Positions 1 through 7,885 of a stretch of 64,000 bases of DNA are shown one piece after another. Source of the DNA: CAZOOK01 sp964581385 (GTDB taxonomy: Bacteria; Pseudomonadota; Gammaproteobacteria; Nevskiales; Nevskiaceae). Position 1 is the first letter of the stretch. Every line of letters begins with the position of its first letter. Where the stretch lies: assembly GCA_964581385.1 (NCBI GenBank), contig CAZOOK010000031.1, forward strand, positions 1 to 64,000, written 5' to 3'. The position numbers and the translations under genes were made by a program. The notes under the pieces were generated by a model that was not told the origin of the DNA, did no database searches, and saw only the letters and a program-made list of their open reading frames with translations.

Positions 1-3000
1 GCATCCGCGCCATCGCCATGTCCTGCGCGATGTTGCCGTTCTTGCCCATGATGTCCGCGCGTATCTCGCGGGAGAGCAGCCCGACCGGAGTGCGCTGCAC
101 AATCGACTGGTCGATGATGTTGCCGCCGATGTGAACGAACGGATCGATGAACTTCAGGATCGGCATGCCGAGAATGCGCGTGTTGGTCAGCCGGCTGAGC
201 GCCTGGACGAAGGCGCTGCCCTTGCCCATGAGGGTGAGATCGGTCGCGATCGTGCGCGCCGCGGCCATCGTTTCCGGCGCCGGGTTCTGGCGTAGGTCGG
301 CGACGCGAGCCTCGAAGGCCGGACCCTGCAGCCCTTCCTCCGCCGCCTGGCGGAAGACCATGGCGTTCTTGGCCATCGAGTAGTTGACCGTCCGGAAGAA
401 GCTGTGGATGGCCGCGATAAACCGGCTGGGCAGGCGGGCGAGCGTCCCGACCGGCAGTATCGGCACGCCATGGATCGCAACGTCCGGAATGGCGCCGAGC
501 GGCGAGTAATTGAGGCCAAGGAGTGGCGCGCCCGGCTCGCCGCCGGCGCCGATCAGCGTCCCGGTCGAGATGATGCCGTCGCGGATGCCGCGAGCCGCGC
601 CAAAGAGGCCGCTGCCAAGGTCGGAATATCGGAACGCCTCGTCGATCGCCGCTCCGGGAACGCCGCTGGTGTTGGGCTGGAACGGCAGCGCCCGAACCTT
701 CTCGCCGGGGAGCAGCGTAGTTACGCCGGTGCGGAAGGCATCCACCGCCGCTTTCAGCGCCGACGGTATCGAGCGCCCGGCCGCCGCCAGTTGCTCGCGC
801 ACCTCGCCGAGATGAACCACCTCGCCGGTGCGCCCGCCCGCCCGTCGCGCCGCGCCAATGAGCGCCGCAACGCCGGTCTCGGGAACCGCCTTCTCGAGCG
901 CGAGGATGGTATTGCCGACGGAATAGGTGATGTGGGTGGTCGGGCCTGAGATCAGGCCGTTGATCCAGTATTCGAGCAGCATGTCCCAGAAGCCGCGCTT
1001 GCGGGAATCGCGGACGAACTTCGACACGCTCTCCGGATCGCCAAGCAAGGAGCCGAGTTTCGCTTCGGCCCGCAACTGGAACAGGGTGCGCGCGGTTGCA
1101 GTGCGAAGGAACTGGTCGACGCCGGCCGCCTGCGTCTCGCCGATCAGCGAGCGGAACGCGCGGAGAGCTCGCCCGGCTTCGGCCGTCAGTCCGGCCACCT
1201 GTGCCTGAATCATCTGGTGACGGGCCTTGGCACGGGCATACTCGAGCACGTCTTCATCGGTTCCGGCGGCCGCCTTCTTCATGGCATCGGCGGTCGTCGT
1301 CGCCGATTGCAGCAGGAGTTTACGCGCGGCAACCACCTGCTCCGCGTTGAACGCCTCGCCCAGCCGCCGCTGCGACAGTTGCGCCGCGTCCATGCCGAGG
1401 GCGTCGGCGAGGTCGAGAACCTGCCCGTCCGTGATGACGCCACGACGGTCGCCGATGAAATCGTTGTTGGCGTTGGCGGCGTCACGGATCGCCTGTGCGA
1501 CTTCGGTCAGGTTGGTAAGGTTGTCGATCCGAATGTTTCCGGCTTTGTCGACGAGGGGGCTTTCCCGGGCGTCGAACCGGTTGGCTGGCTCTGGGGCAAG
1601 GGGTTGAGGCCGAGCATTTTCAGAAGCGCCGGGTCGCTGAGACCGTAGTCCGGCTCCAGGCTCTTCTCGTCCTGCGCCTCCAGTCCCTCCTGATACGCCA
1701 GCGCCTTCTTCCACGCGCGGGCCGCCGCCTTCGACGACTGCGCCACGTTCGTCGCCACCGCCGACGCCTGGGGCGAGAGGCCCGGGCTCGTTGCCACCGC
1801 CGCCCACCTCTGGCTGTCCGCCTCCGCCTGCGCCACTTTCTCCGGCAGGCTCGGTTCCGGCTGCGGCTTGTCTTGCTGCTTCGGCTTTGGCGATTTCATT
1901 TTGCACCTCCGGCGGCTGGTCGGCCAAGTATCGATCGCGTTCGGCCGCTATCCGGTCGCCGATGCCGTGGGCTTCCGATGGATGGGCCTCGGCAGCATCG
2001 GCCGCGTGAATGGCGGCAAGGGAAACGTTGGCCTCGCGCTCCGGTGCGACCACCGTGCGCTGCGGCTCCTCGGCCAGCAGGCGGTCGAACACGCCGCGAA
2101 TGTCGTCGCTGATCGGGGCACCGAGACCCTTGATGGTCTGGTAGATCGAGGTCAGCCATGACTTGAATTGGGCGAAGACGCGGGCGAGCGCGGACGACGG
2201 CGCCACGCCCTCGCGCATGTACTGCTCGAAGCCGCGAGCGAACTTCTCGTGTTGCGCGGTCTTCAGGGGCGCGTCTTTCTCCGCGCCTATCCAGCGCTCG
2301 GCCGTTCGCGCGTCGGCGATGATCTGATCGCTGGCGGCCGGGTGCGCTGCGTCACGTCGCAGTTCTTCGAGCCACTGATGCCCGACTTCGTGGATGAGGG
2401 TCGACGCGTCGGCCTCGGCGAACATCTTGATGATCGGGCGGCGGCCTTCGGCGAGGGTGATCGAGCCTTTTTTCGCTGGCTGAAACAGTTCGCGCTGGGC
2501 ACGGTCGGCAAACAGGCCACCGGCCTGCTCCTCGACGGGCGCCTGTCCGCCCTTGCGCATCATCGACTGCCGGGCGCGCAATGCGGCCTCCGCGCGCTGG
2601 CGCTCGGACCGCACCTGCCGAGCGGCCTCCTCGCGGGTAAGCGCCTCGGCACCGGGGATGACCAGTTGCGGCAGTCCCTCGGCACCCGGCTCCTCCGGCT
2701 GCTTCTCCTGAAACAGTTCCGTCTCTACAGGAGCGGGCTGTCCTTCGCGCTCTCCTGCTGCGCCAGGCTCAACGCTGCCAGCGTTTGGCCTTGCGTCCAA
2801 GCGTCCTTCAATTGCTGACCGGACAGCCCCAATGAATTCACGGGCGGCTTCTCCGGGCTTGAGCTCCCCGGCTTTAAGGCGGCGGGCGACGGCGCTGAGG
2901 GCGTCGCTGACCGGGCCCGCGTGGAATGCGAGCGAGGTGAGGCTTTCTGTGGCTTTTTCATCGGCGGTCAGCCTTCCTACGTTTGCCTGCTGGTCGAGTA

Positions 3001-6000
3001 CGTTTTCGCCGACGCCGTGAATTCGCTCGGCCTCGTCGACCAGAGTGCGGAATGCGTTCTTGTCCTTGCGGAGTTGCTTCAGCGCCTCGTCGGCGATCTT
3101 GGCGCGCTCGAGGACGATGCTGTTGGCGAACGACTCCTCGCCGAACAGGCCGCCCTGCCGCGTCTCCGGCGTAGTGCCCGACGCGAGCATGTCCTTCACG
3201 ATCATCTCGGCCTGGGTAACGTTCTCCGGCTTGGTGGCGTTGAGCACGCGCACGGCTTCCATCTGCTGTGCCGGATCGGCGACCAGACGCCCGATGATGG
3301 CAGCGTGTGAGGCTGGGATAACCCCGTTCACGGCAGCGCCGAAGGCTTCCGGCGACAGGCGGGCGAGTGCCTTGCCCTCACGTACCAGCGTCGAACGCGG
3401 CGGCAGAGGGGGCAGTTCGATGCCCGATTCCGCAGCCGCGCGGAGCACCTTCGCCGCGTCTATCGAGGTTCCGGTGCCCTCAGCAATGTTCTTGACGCCT
3501 GCAATGGCGCGGGCAGCCGCCTCCGTCATCCCCTGCTTGGCGTCGAGCACGAACGCATTGAGTTTGATGCCGGGCTGATTCGCGCTGAGGCGCTTGGCGA
3601 GTGCAAGGCGCTGATGGCCGTCGGCGATCCAATCCTTGCCGTTCACGTCGCGGAAGACCAGCGCGGTGCCGGCCAGCCGTGGGTCCCACTTCTCGACGCC
3701 TTGCAGGCGCTCGGTGACGCCGTGTTCGTTGCCGCCGGATTTGAACTGGAAGCGCTTGGCGTCGACGCCGATGGTAGCCGGATCCAGCGCTTCGATGCCG
3801 CCCTCGGATACGGCTGACGGCTGCGCGGGCGCTTGTGGAGCGGCTGGCGGTTCGACAGGTGCGGTCGGCGGTGCTTCGGCGACCGGCTGCGGTGCGGGCG
3901 CCTCGGGTACCGGTTGTGGCGCCGGGACGGCAGCCGGAGTGGCCTGTGCCGCTGGTGCCTGCTCGGCTGGTGCGGCAACAGGCGGCGGCGCCGACTTACG
4001 GATGGCCGCCACTTCCTGCTCGCTGACCTTGCGGCCGTAGAGCGTCGAGATTTCCGCGTCCGACATTCCGGCGGCGATCGTGCGCTCGACCGGCTTAAGC
4101 AATCCCTGAGCGGCCGCCTTGGCGCGGGCAGCGGCACCGTCGGCCGGTTCCGGCGTCCGCGACGGCAGGTTCGGCTCGGCCACGGTCGGCATGAGCGGGG
4201 CCTTGCCGCCGGCCCGGATGATCGGCCCTTCCGACTCGAAGAGCGCCAGCGGTCCGCCGATTGCTCCCTGCATGCGGGCGGCGCGGGTCTTGTAGCGCTG
4301 GGCGATCAATTCCGCGTTGGCGCGGGCTTCCTCCGGCGGGCGACCAGCGGCGATCAACTGGTCGTTGACCGTCTTGGCGATCGCGTCGACCTGCGTCTGG
4401 ATGCTGCCCGGCGCGTGGTCTGCCCTCTTGGCTTGCGCTGCTAGTTCCTTTGGAAGAGTGAACTCCGCGTTTGTAGCTGCTCCCGCCGTGTTGACGTACT
4501 TTGACGCCTGTTCCGTAGGAATATCGACATACGAAAGATCGCCTCCGTAGGCTTTGCGGAACGGCAGCGCGAGCCCCGGCAGGTCGTTGGTGAATTGCGG
4601 GTTCTGTCCCGTCTCCCCGGGCCGGTTGCCGCGCCATAGACGGGTCATGCCGGCGGCTGGCGGCGGCAGGTTTCGGTTGATCTCCTCGGCGTCGCGCCGG
4701 AACTGCACAATTGGCGCTTCCTTCGGCTGAGCCGCTCCCGCTTGAGGCGTAGGCGCCGCTGCCTCGCGGATGGCCTGCGTAGCGGCCTCGGTGCGGTCCA
4801 GTGCCTCGTGATCGACCGTCTCGGTGTTGGCCGCGTCCGCCGCGCGCCGGTATGCCGCCGACAACTGCGGCACCATGTCGCGCATGGCAACGTCCGTTTC
4901 CATCACCTTTTGCCGCAGCGCGGTCATTTCCGGGGTGTCCGCGCCTTGTCCGGTCGAAAACGCCTTCTGCCGCTCGGTCAGTTCGTTGACCTCCGCCTGG
5001 GCATCCCTGACCTGTGCGCGGAGCGCGCGAGCCTCATGGCCGCCTGTGTAGCCACCACGACCGGCCACATGTTCGTCCAGACGGGCCTGCAGCCCCGCCA
5101 GCCGCTCGGTGGCCGTCTGCACCGCCTCGGCCGGTGGATTGGCCAGCGACGCCAGTTGCGAGCGCAGGGCCTCGCGCTGGGCCGACAGGGCGTCATAAGC
5201 CTGAAAGGTCTCCGGCTCCATGCGTCGGGCAACCGCGTGCACGTCCGGCTCGATCGGCTGCGGGCGGAGAAGCGCACTCTCGGTACGGGCGGCGTCCTGT
5301 GCCGTCATGGCCGATTCGGGGGACTGCGCGTGCGACCCCATGAACACGTCTTCGGTAATCCCGGCGCCCATCACCTTGGCGTCCGCGGCCTGGGCGACGG
5401 TCAGTGGTTCCTCGCCGACGGGCGCGGTCGGTGGCTTATACCCGGGGAGGTCTTCGACGCGGGTGGCGAGCGGTTCGGTCGGCACGTTCGCGCGGAATGG
5501 CTCGCCGCCAAGCCAGCGAAGGGCGTCACCGCCGACGTGCGCAGCGGATGAACCAGCCCCGACGATTGCCTTGCCCAATCCCATCGGCTCGTTGAAGATC
5601 AGGCCGAACCCGGTCGCAATGGCGACATGCGCCCAATCAACCGAGTTGCCGCCCTGCACCTCGTTCGCCGTCTCCATGCCGCCCATCATGGCGCCGCCGA
5701 ACAGGCGTGCGGTCAGTGGGTTGGCGACGATCTTCTGCCAGGCTGTCGCATTCTCCGGCAGCGCCTTTGCCGCCATCGAGAAACTTCCCGGACGCATGGC
5801 GAGCGCGTAGGGCACGAGGCCGCCAAGGAATGATGCGGTCGGGTGGTATTCCTGATCGAGTTGCTGCTGGCGATCGCTGACGCCGAGGGCGTCGACCCAC
5901 GACTCCGGCAGTTGATGCAGGACCCAATTCTGAACATCGGAAACTGCTCTAGCCCCTAGTATGCCGCCTGCAACGGCACCGGTGAACCCGCCGATAAGAC

Positions 6001-6352
6001 TTCCCCACGGTCCGGCCACACTACCGATTTCGGCACCAGTCTCTGCTCCGTAACCGGCCGCCGCCAAACTTCCGGCTCCTGGAAGGGCACCAAGCTCCAT
6101 CCCGTGCACGAAGCTGGTCGGGTTGGAAGTCTGCTCCTCCGGCGTCGTCAGAATGTCCTTGAACGGGTCGGTGCCGTTATTCTTCTCGAACGCCTGCGCG
6201 GGCGTATCCTCGCCGGCCGGGCGCGCGGGAGCGCCGGTGCCGAGGAGGTCGGCAAACGGGTCCGGCCCGTCCGGTCCCGGCGGAGCGGTGGGCGCCGAAG
6301 CCTGTGCGTCGTCTGGAGGTGGCCGGCCGATGCCGGTAAAGCCGGTGGGCAT
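1..6352 (-). CDS. Giant phage polyvalent protein (ParB-like and zinc-peptidase motifs), 3' end outside window
   Basis: One uninterrupted minus-strand frame runs from the ATG at 6352 to the window edge, giving at least 2117 codons. I checked the frame at several separated points. The start has AAGGG about 8 nt upstream and overlaps the previous stop as TGATG. In order it shows a Pro/Ala-rich N-terminus, a small-residue hydrophobic stretch near residues 90-140, coiled coil about 375-495, long Pro/Ala linkers, a ParB-like segment about 855-925 (RFQFKSGG, then ADGHQRLALA), a zincin motif HEVGHQWLEE at 1321-1330, another Gly/Pro linker about 1480-1600, and near 1796 the motif NGLISGPTTH. These are hallmarks of phage polyvalent proteins, thought to be packaged and injected with the DNA. 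Its position next to internal virion proteins fits that role. The exact biochemical activities are inferred. Confidence 0.85.
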   Translation of the reverse strand, partial: MPTGFTGIGRPPPDDAQASAPTAPPGPDGPDPFADLLGTGAPARPAGEDTPAQAFEKNNGTDPFKDILTTPEEQTSNPTSFVHGMELGALPGAGSLAAAGYGAETGAEIGSVAGPWGSLIGGFTGAVAGGILGARAVSDVQNWVLHQLPESWVDALGVSDRQQQLDQEYHPTASFLGGLVPYALAMRPGSFSMAAKALPENATAWQKIVANPLTARLFGGAMMGGMETANEVQGGNSVDWAHVAIATGFGLIFNEPMGLGKAIVGAGSSAAHVGGDALRWLGGEPFRANVPTEPLATRVEDLPGYKPPTAPVGEEPLTVAQAADAKVMGAGITEDVFMGSHAQSPESAMTAQDAARTESALLRPQPIEPDVHAVARRMEPETFQAYDALSAQREALRSQLASLANPPAEAVQTATERLAGLQARLDEHVAGRGGYTGGHEARALRAQVRDAQAEVNELTERQKAFSTGQGADTPEMTALRQKVMETDVAMRDMVPQLSAAYRRAADAANTETVDHEALDRTEAATQAIREAAAPTPQAGAAQPKEAPIVQFRRDAEEINRNLPPPAAGMTRLWRGNRPGETGQNPQFTNDLPGLALPFRKAYGGDLSYVDIPTEQASKYVNTAGAATNAEFTLPKELAAQAKRADHAPGSIQTQVDAIAKTVNDQLIAAGRPPEEARANAELIAQRYKTRAARMQGAIGGPLALFESEGPIIRAGGKAPLMPTVAEPNLPSRTPEPADGAAARAKAAAQGLLKPVERTIAAGMSDAEISTLYGRKVSEQEVAAIRKSAPPPVAAPAEQAPAAQATPAAVPAPQPVPEAPAPQPVAEAPPTAPVEPPAAPQAPAQPSAVSEGGIEALDPATIGVDAKRFQFKSGGNEHGVTERLQGVEKWDPRLAGTALVFRDVNGKDWIADGHQRLALAKRLSANQPGIKLNAFVLDAKQGMTEAAARAIAGVKNIAEGTGTSIDAAKVLRAAAESGIELPPLPPRSTLVREGKALARLSPEAFGAAVNGVIPASHAAIIGRLVADPAQQMEAVRVLNATKPENVTQAEMIVKDMLASGTTPETRQGGLFGEESFANSIVLERAKIADEALKQLRKDKNAFRTLVDEAERIHGVGENVLDQQANVGRLTADEKATESLTSLAFHAGPVSDALSAVARRLKAGELKPGEAAREFIGAVRSAIEGRLDARPNAGSVEPGAAGEREGQPAPVETELFQEKQPEEPGAEGLPQLVIPGAEALTREEAARQVRSERQRAEAALRARQSMMRKGGQAPVEEQAGGLFADRAQRELFQPAKKGSITLAEGRRPIIKMFAEADASTLIHEVGHQWLEELRRDAAHPAASDQIIADARTAERWIGAEKDAPLKTAQHEKFARGFEQYMREGVAPSSALARVFAQFKSWLTSIYQTIKGLGAPISDDIRGVFDRLLAEEPQRTVVAPEREANVSLAAIHAADAAEAHPSEAHGIGDRIAAERDRYLADQPPEVQNEIAKAEAARQAAAGTEPAGESGAGGGGQPEVGGGGNEPGPLAPGVGGGDERGAVVEGGGPRVEEGAGVSGGTGGAGREEPGAGLRSQRPGASENARPQPLAPEPANRFDARESPLVDKAGNIRIDNLTNLTEVAQAIRDAANANNDFIGDRRGVITDGQVLDLADALGMDAAQLSQRRLGEAFNAEQVVAARKLLLQSATTTADAMKKAAAGTDEDVLEYARAKARHQMIQAQVAGLTAEAGRALRAFRSLIGETQAAGVDQFLRTATARTLFQLRAEAKLGSLLGDPESVSKFVRDSRKRGFWDMLLEYWINGLISGPTTHITYSVGNTILALEKAVPETGVAALIGAARRAGGRTGEVVHLGEVREQLAAAGRSIPSALKAAVDAFRTGVTTLLPGEKVRALPFQPNTSGVPGAAIDEAFRYSDLGSGLFGAARGIRDGIISTGTLIGAGGEPGAPLLGLNYSPLGAIPDVAIHGVPILPVGTLARLPSRFIAAIHSFFRTVNYSMAKNAMVFRQAAEEGLQGPAFEARVADLRQNPAPETMAAARTIATDLTLMGKGSAFVQALSRLTNTRILGMPILKFIDPFVHIGGNIIDQSIVQRTPVGLLSREIRADIMGKNGNIAQDMAMARM
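6242..6282 (-). repeat. Direct repeat copy A (41 bp), polyvalent N-terminus
   Basis: This 41-bp stretch recurs at 6933-6973 with one mismatch. It encodes the GPDGPDPFADLL part of the giant protein's N-terminus. Weaker similarity extends toward the start codon on both copies. Confidence 0.85.
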
Positions 6353-6534
6353 CAGCGCCCTTTATTAGGTGGTCGTTTCAGCGGCGGACGCGGTGTTTCC
6401 AAAGGTACCACGCCGACTTGTCCCATCTCACGGATTACGACAGATCGTTTCATAAGCGCAAATAGGTCGGGCTTCGACAGCCAGCCCGGCGCGTCTGCGG
6501 GGGAAACAATGCGATGGATTAGGCGCGGGGTCAT
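6352..6534 (-). CDS. Small hypothetical protein, 60 aa, coupled to the polyvalent gene
   Basis: Short gene with a good GGAGG five bases before its ATG. Its stop overlaps the start of the giant gene as TGATG, implying translational coupling. I do not recognise the family. Its C-terminus (PRPPLKRPPNKGR) resembles the C-terminus of the next gene upstream (6548-6805), while the N-terminal parts differ. The protein is basic and proline-rich at the end and has no membrane segment. Confidence 0.6.
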   Translation of the reverse strand: MTPRLIHRIVSPADAPGWLSKPDLFALMKRSVVIREMGQVGVVPLETPRPPLKRPPNKGR

Positions 6535-6547
6535 GGCAGCCTCCTAC

Positions 6548-6805
6548 TCAGCGCACTCTATTAGACGGCCATTTCATTGGTGGTTTCGGTTCTACTGATG
6601 GGGCTAAAAATGTCACTTCTTCTGGACGAATATGCAGGGCGCCTTCCGCCAACGTTTCAAGGCGCTGCCTTTCCATTGCCCGGTACACCGCCTTTGCCAC
6701 ATAGTCTGCACTATTCTCCAGACCGCCGGGGTTGACGTACTCCTCCAAGCAATCCGTGCCGGCCCGCGCCATCTCACTGGTGATTTTTGTATCATTGTCT
6801 CTCAT
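6548..6805 (-). CDS. Small hypothetical protein, 85 aa
   Basis: ATG at 6805 with GGAG nine bases upstream. The body is acidic and probably helical (GGLENSADYVAKAVYRAMER region) and ends PKPPMKWPSNRVR, a tail like that of its downstream neighbour. Function is not recognised. It lies among duplicated fragments of its two large neighbours, so it may be part of an insertion between the transglycosylase and polyvalent genes. Confidence 0.6.
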   Translation of the reverse strand: MRDNDTKITSEMARAGTDCLEEYVNPGGLENSADYVAKAVYRAMERQRLETLAEGALHIRPEEVTFLAPSVEPKPPMKWPSNRVR

Positions 6806-6833
6806 AAGTATTACTCCGTTACACGATTAAGGG

Positions 6834-6869
6834 GTGAAATCTCCAAGCGGTCGGTTCGGATCGAATGGC
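6834..6869 (-). repeat. Direct repeat of the transglycosylase gene end (copy A)
   Basis: A 36-bp stretch nearly identical (about four mismatches) to 7889-7924. Both encode the tail PLGDFTP-stop on the minus strand. The two copies bracket two small genes (7060-7602 and 7640-7885). Confidence 0.8.
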
Positions 6870-6932
6870 GGAGCCGCTGGCGGGGGACGGGCTGGCGCGG
6901 CTGCGGGCGGCGGAGCGGCGGCGACCGGCGCG

Positions 6933-6973
6933 GAGGAGGTCGGCAAACGGGTCCGGCCCGTCGGGTCCCGGCG
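6933..6973 (-). repeat. Direct repeat copy B (41 bp), inside the remnant
   Basis: Second copy of the 41-bp repeat at 6242-6282 with one mismatch and the same orientation. The two copies are 691 bp apart and bracket two small genes. Confidence 0.85.
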
Positions 6974-7059
6974 CAGTGGCCGCCGGTGGTGCCGGAGCCT
7001 CTGCTGTGTCAGTTCCCGGAGGTGGCCGACCGATGCTTACCATCGGCGCACTCTATCGC

Positions 7060-7602
7060 TCACGGGGCCGGCGCCTGCTCTGCGGATAAGATTACATGGC
7101 GCCACGGCTGTGCCCACAAGGTTATCAACCCAGAACCCACTGCCGCTTCGAGAATCTCTCGAACGACTTTGCGTGCGATCCTACGGTCTAGGTCCAAATT
7201 TGAGGTATCGACACCTGAACTAAGCAGGGCGTGGACGCCCGCATCAATCTGATCGTCAAAAGACTCAACCTCGCGCTTCATAATCACAAGACCATTTGGC
7301 GTCTCACGGACGCAAACCAGACCAGCGCCGATAATGAATGGCTCAAGTTCCCGACGGAGATCGCGCACGAGCGCATCTGCGCTTTCTTTTTTGTAAAAGC
7401 CGTCGAAGTAGATACGCACGAGTTCGTCGGGATCGGGCGACCTAATAGAGTAGCTCTGAACGTGGATTTTGCCTTCCATTTCGCCATTGATGTATCGGGA
7501 CGGAATGGAAATCGCGGACGCCCAGCCCTCCGACGTACAACATGCGGAAGCGCGTGCCTCGTGCGCGATTTGAAAGGCTATTCCTTCGAGTGCGGTGGTC
7601 AT
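7060..7602 (-). CDS. Hypothetical protein, 180 aa
   Basis: I chose ATG 7602 because GGAGG lies ten bases upstream. An in-frame start at 7698 would overlap the preceding gene and lacks such a site. The protein has no recognised domain. It contains conserved-looking segments YINGEMEGKIHVQSYS and RIYFDGFYKKESADAL, followed by an alternating acidic/basic C-terminal half with likely helices. No signal peptide or clear transmembrane helix. GC looks lower than in the flanking virion genes, which suggests later acquisition between the two duplicated gene ends. Confidence 0.6.
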   Translation of the reverse strand: MTTALEGIAFQIAHEARASACCTSEGWASAISIPSRYINGEMEGKIHVQSYSIRSPDPDELVRIYFDGFYKKESADALVRDLRRELEPFIIGAGLVCVRETPNGLVIMKREVESFDDQIDAGVHALLSSGVDTSNLDLDRRIARKVVREILEAAVGSGLITLWAQPWRHVILSAEQAPAP

Positions 7603-7639
7603 GGTGGCGCTGCCTCCAATCTGATTGCTACCAAATACA

Positions 7640-7885
7640 TCACTTCGCTCGGCGCTGTCGGCGCCATAGTGCCCAGCGGACCGACCTGAGAAAGCCATGC
7701 CCGATGCGCCACTTCAATTCCTTCAGGTCACGTCCCATGCGGCTTTTGGGGACACTTACCATCACGAGGTCGCGAGCCATGCCTCCGCCATACACGATGC
7801 ACCGCTTGCCGACGAAGCTATCAGCCGCTCGCTTAAAGGATTCTTCGCTAAACACGTAGTTGATCTTTGTGGCATCCTTGGTCAC
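7640..7885 (-). CDS. Hypothetical protein, 81 aa
   Basis: GTG start at 7885 overlaps the stop of the transglycosylase gene as GTGA, so translation is probably coupled. The product is basic, with KRCIVYGGGMARDLVMVSVP in the middle and an Arg/Trp-rich tail. No family recognised. It starts inside the duplicated end of the upstream gene and may belong to the same insertion as 7060-7602. Confidence 0.5.
   Translation of the reverse strand: MTKDATKINYVFSEESFKRAADSFVGKRCIVYGGGMARDLVMVSVPKSRMGRDLKELKWRIGHGFLRSVRWALWRRQRRAK

Larger units (their letters stand above)
6827..7043 (-). pseudogene. Frameshifted remnant joining copies of the ends of two neighbouring large genes
   Basis: From ATG 7043 the frame reads IGRPPPG then GPDGPDPFADLL, matching the N-terminus of the polyvalent protein (IGRPPPD, GPDGPDPFADLL). 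After that the matching frame changes by one base. In the new frame the sequence ends PFDPNRPLGDFTP-stop at 6827-6829, matching the C-terminus of the transglycosylase gene (PFNPNQPLGDFTP). The original frame runs on as arginine-rich nonsense to 6819. This looks like a degraded copy of a chimeric open frame. A programmed shift is possible but there is no slippery heptamer that I can see. Confidence 0.55.

Noticed and set aside
1507..1899. A 130-aa minus-strand open frame beginning MKSPKPKQQ
   Set aside because: The frame of the giant polyvalent gene is open through the whole stretch and continues with normal protein sequence on both sides; this is an out-of-frame shadow with Pro/Ala/Gln bias.
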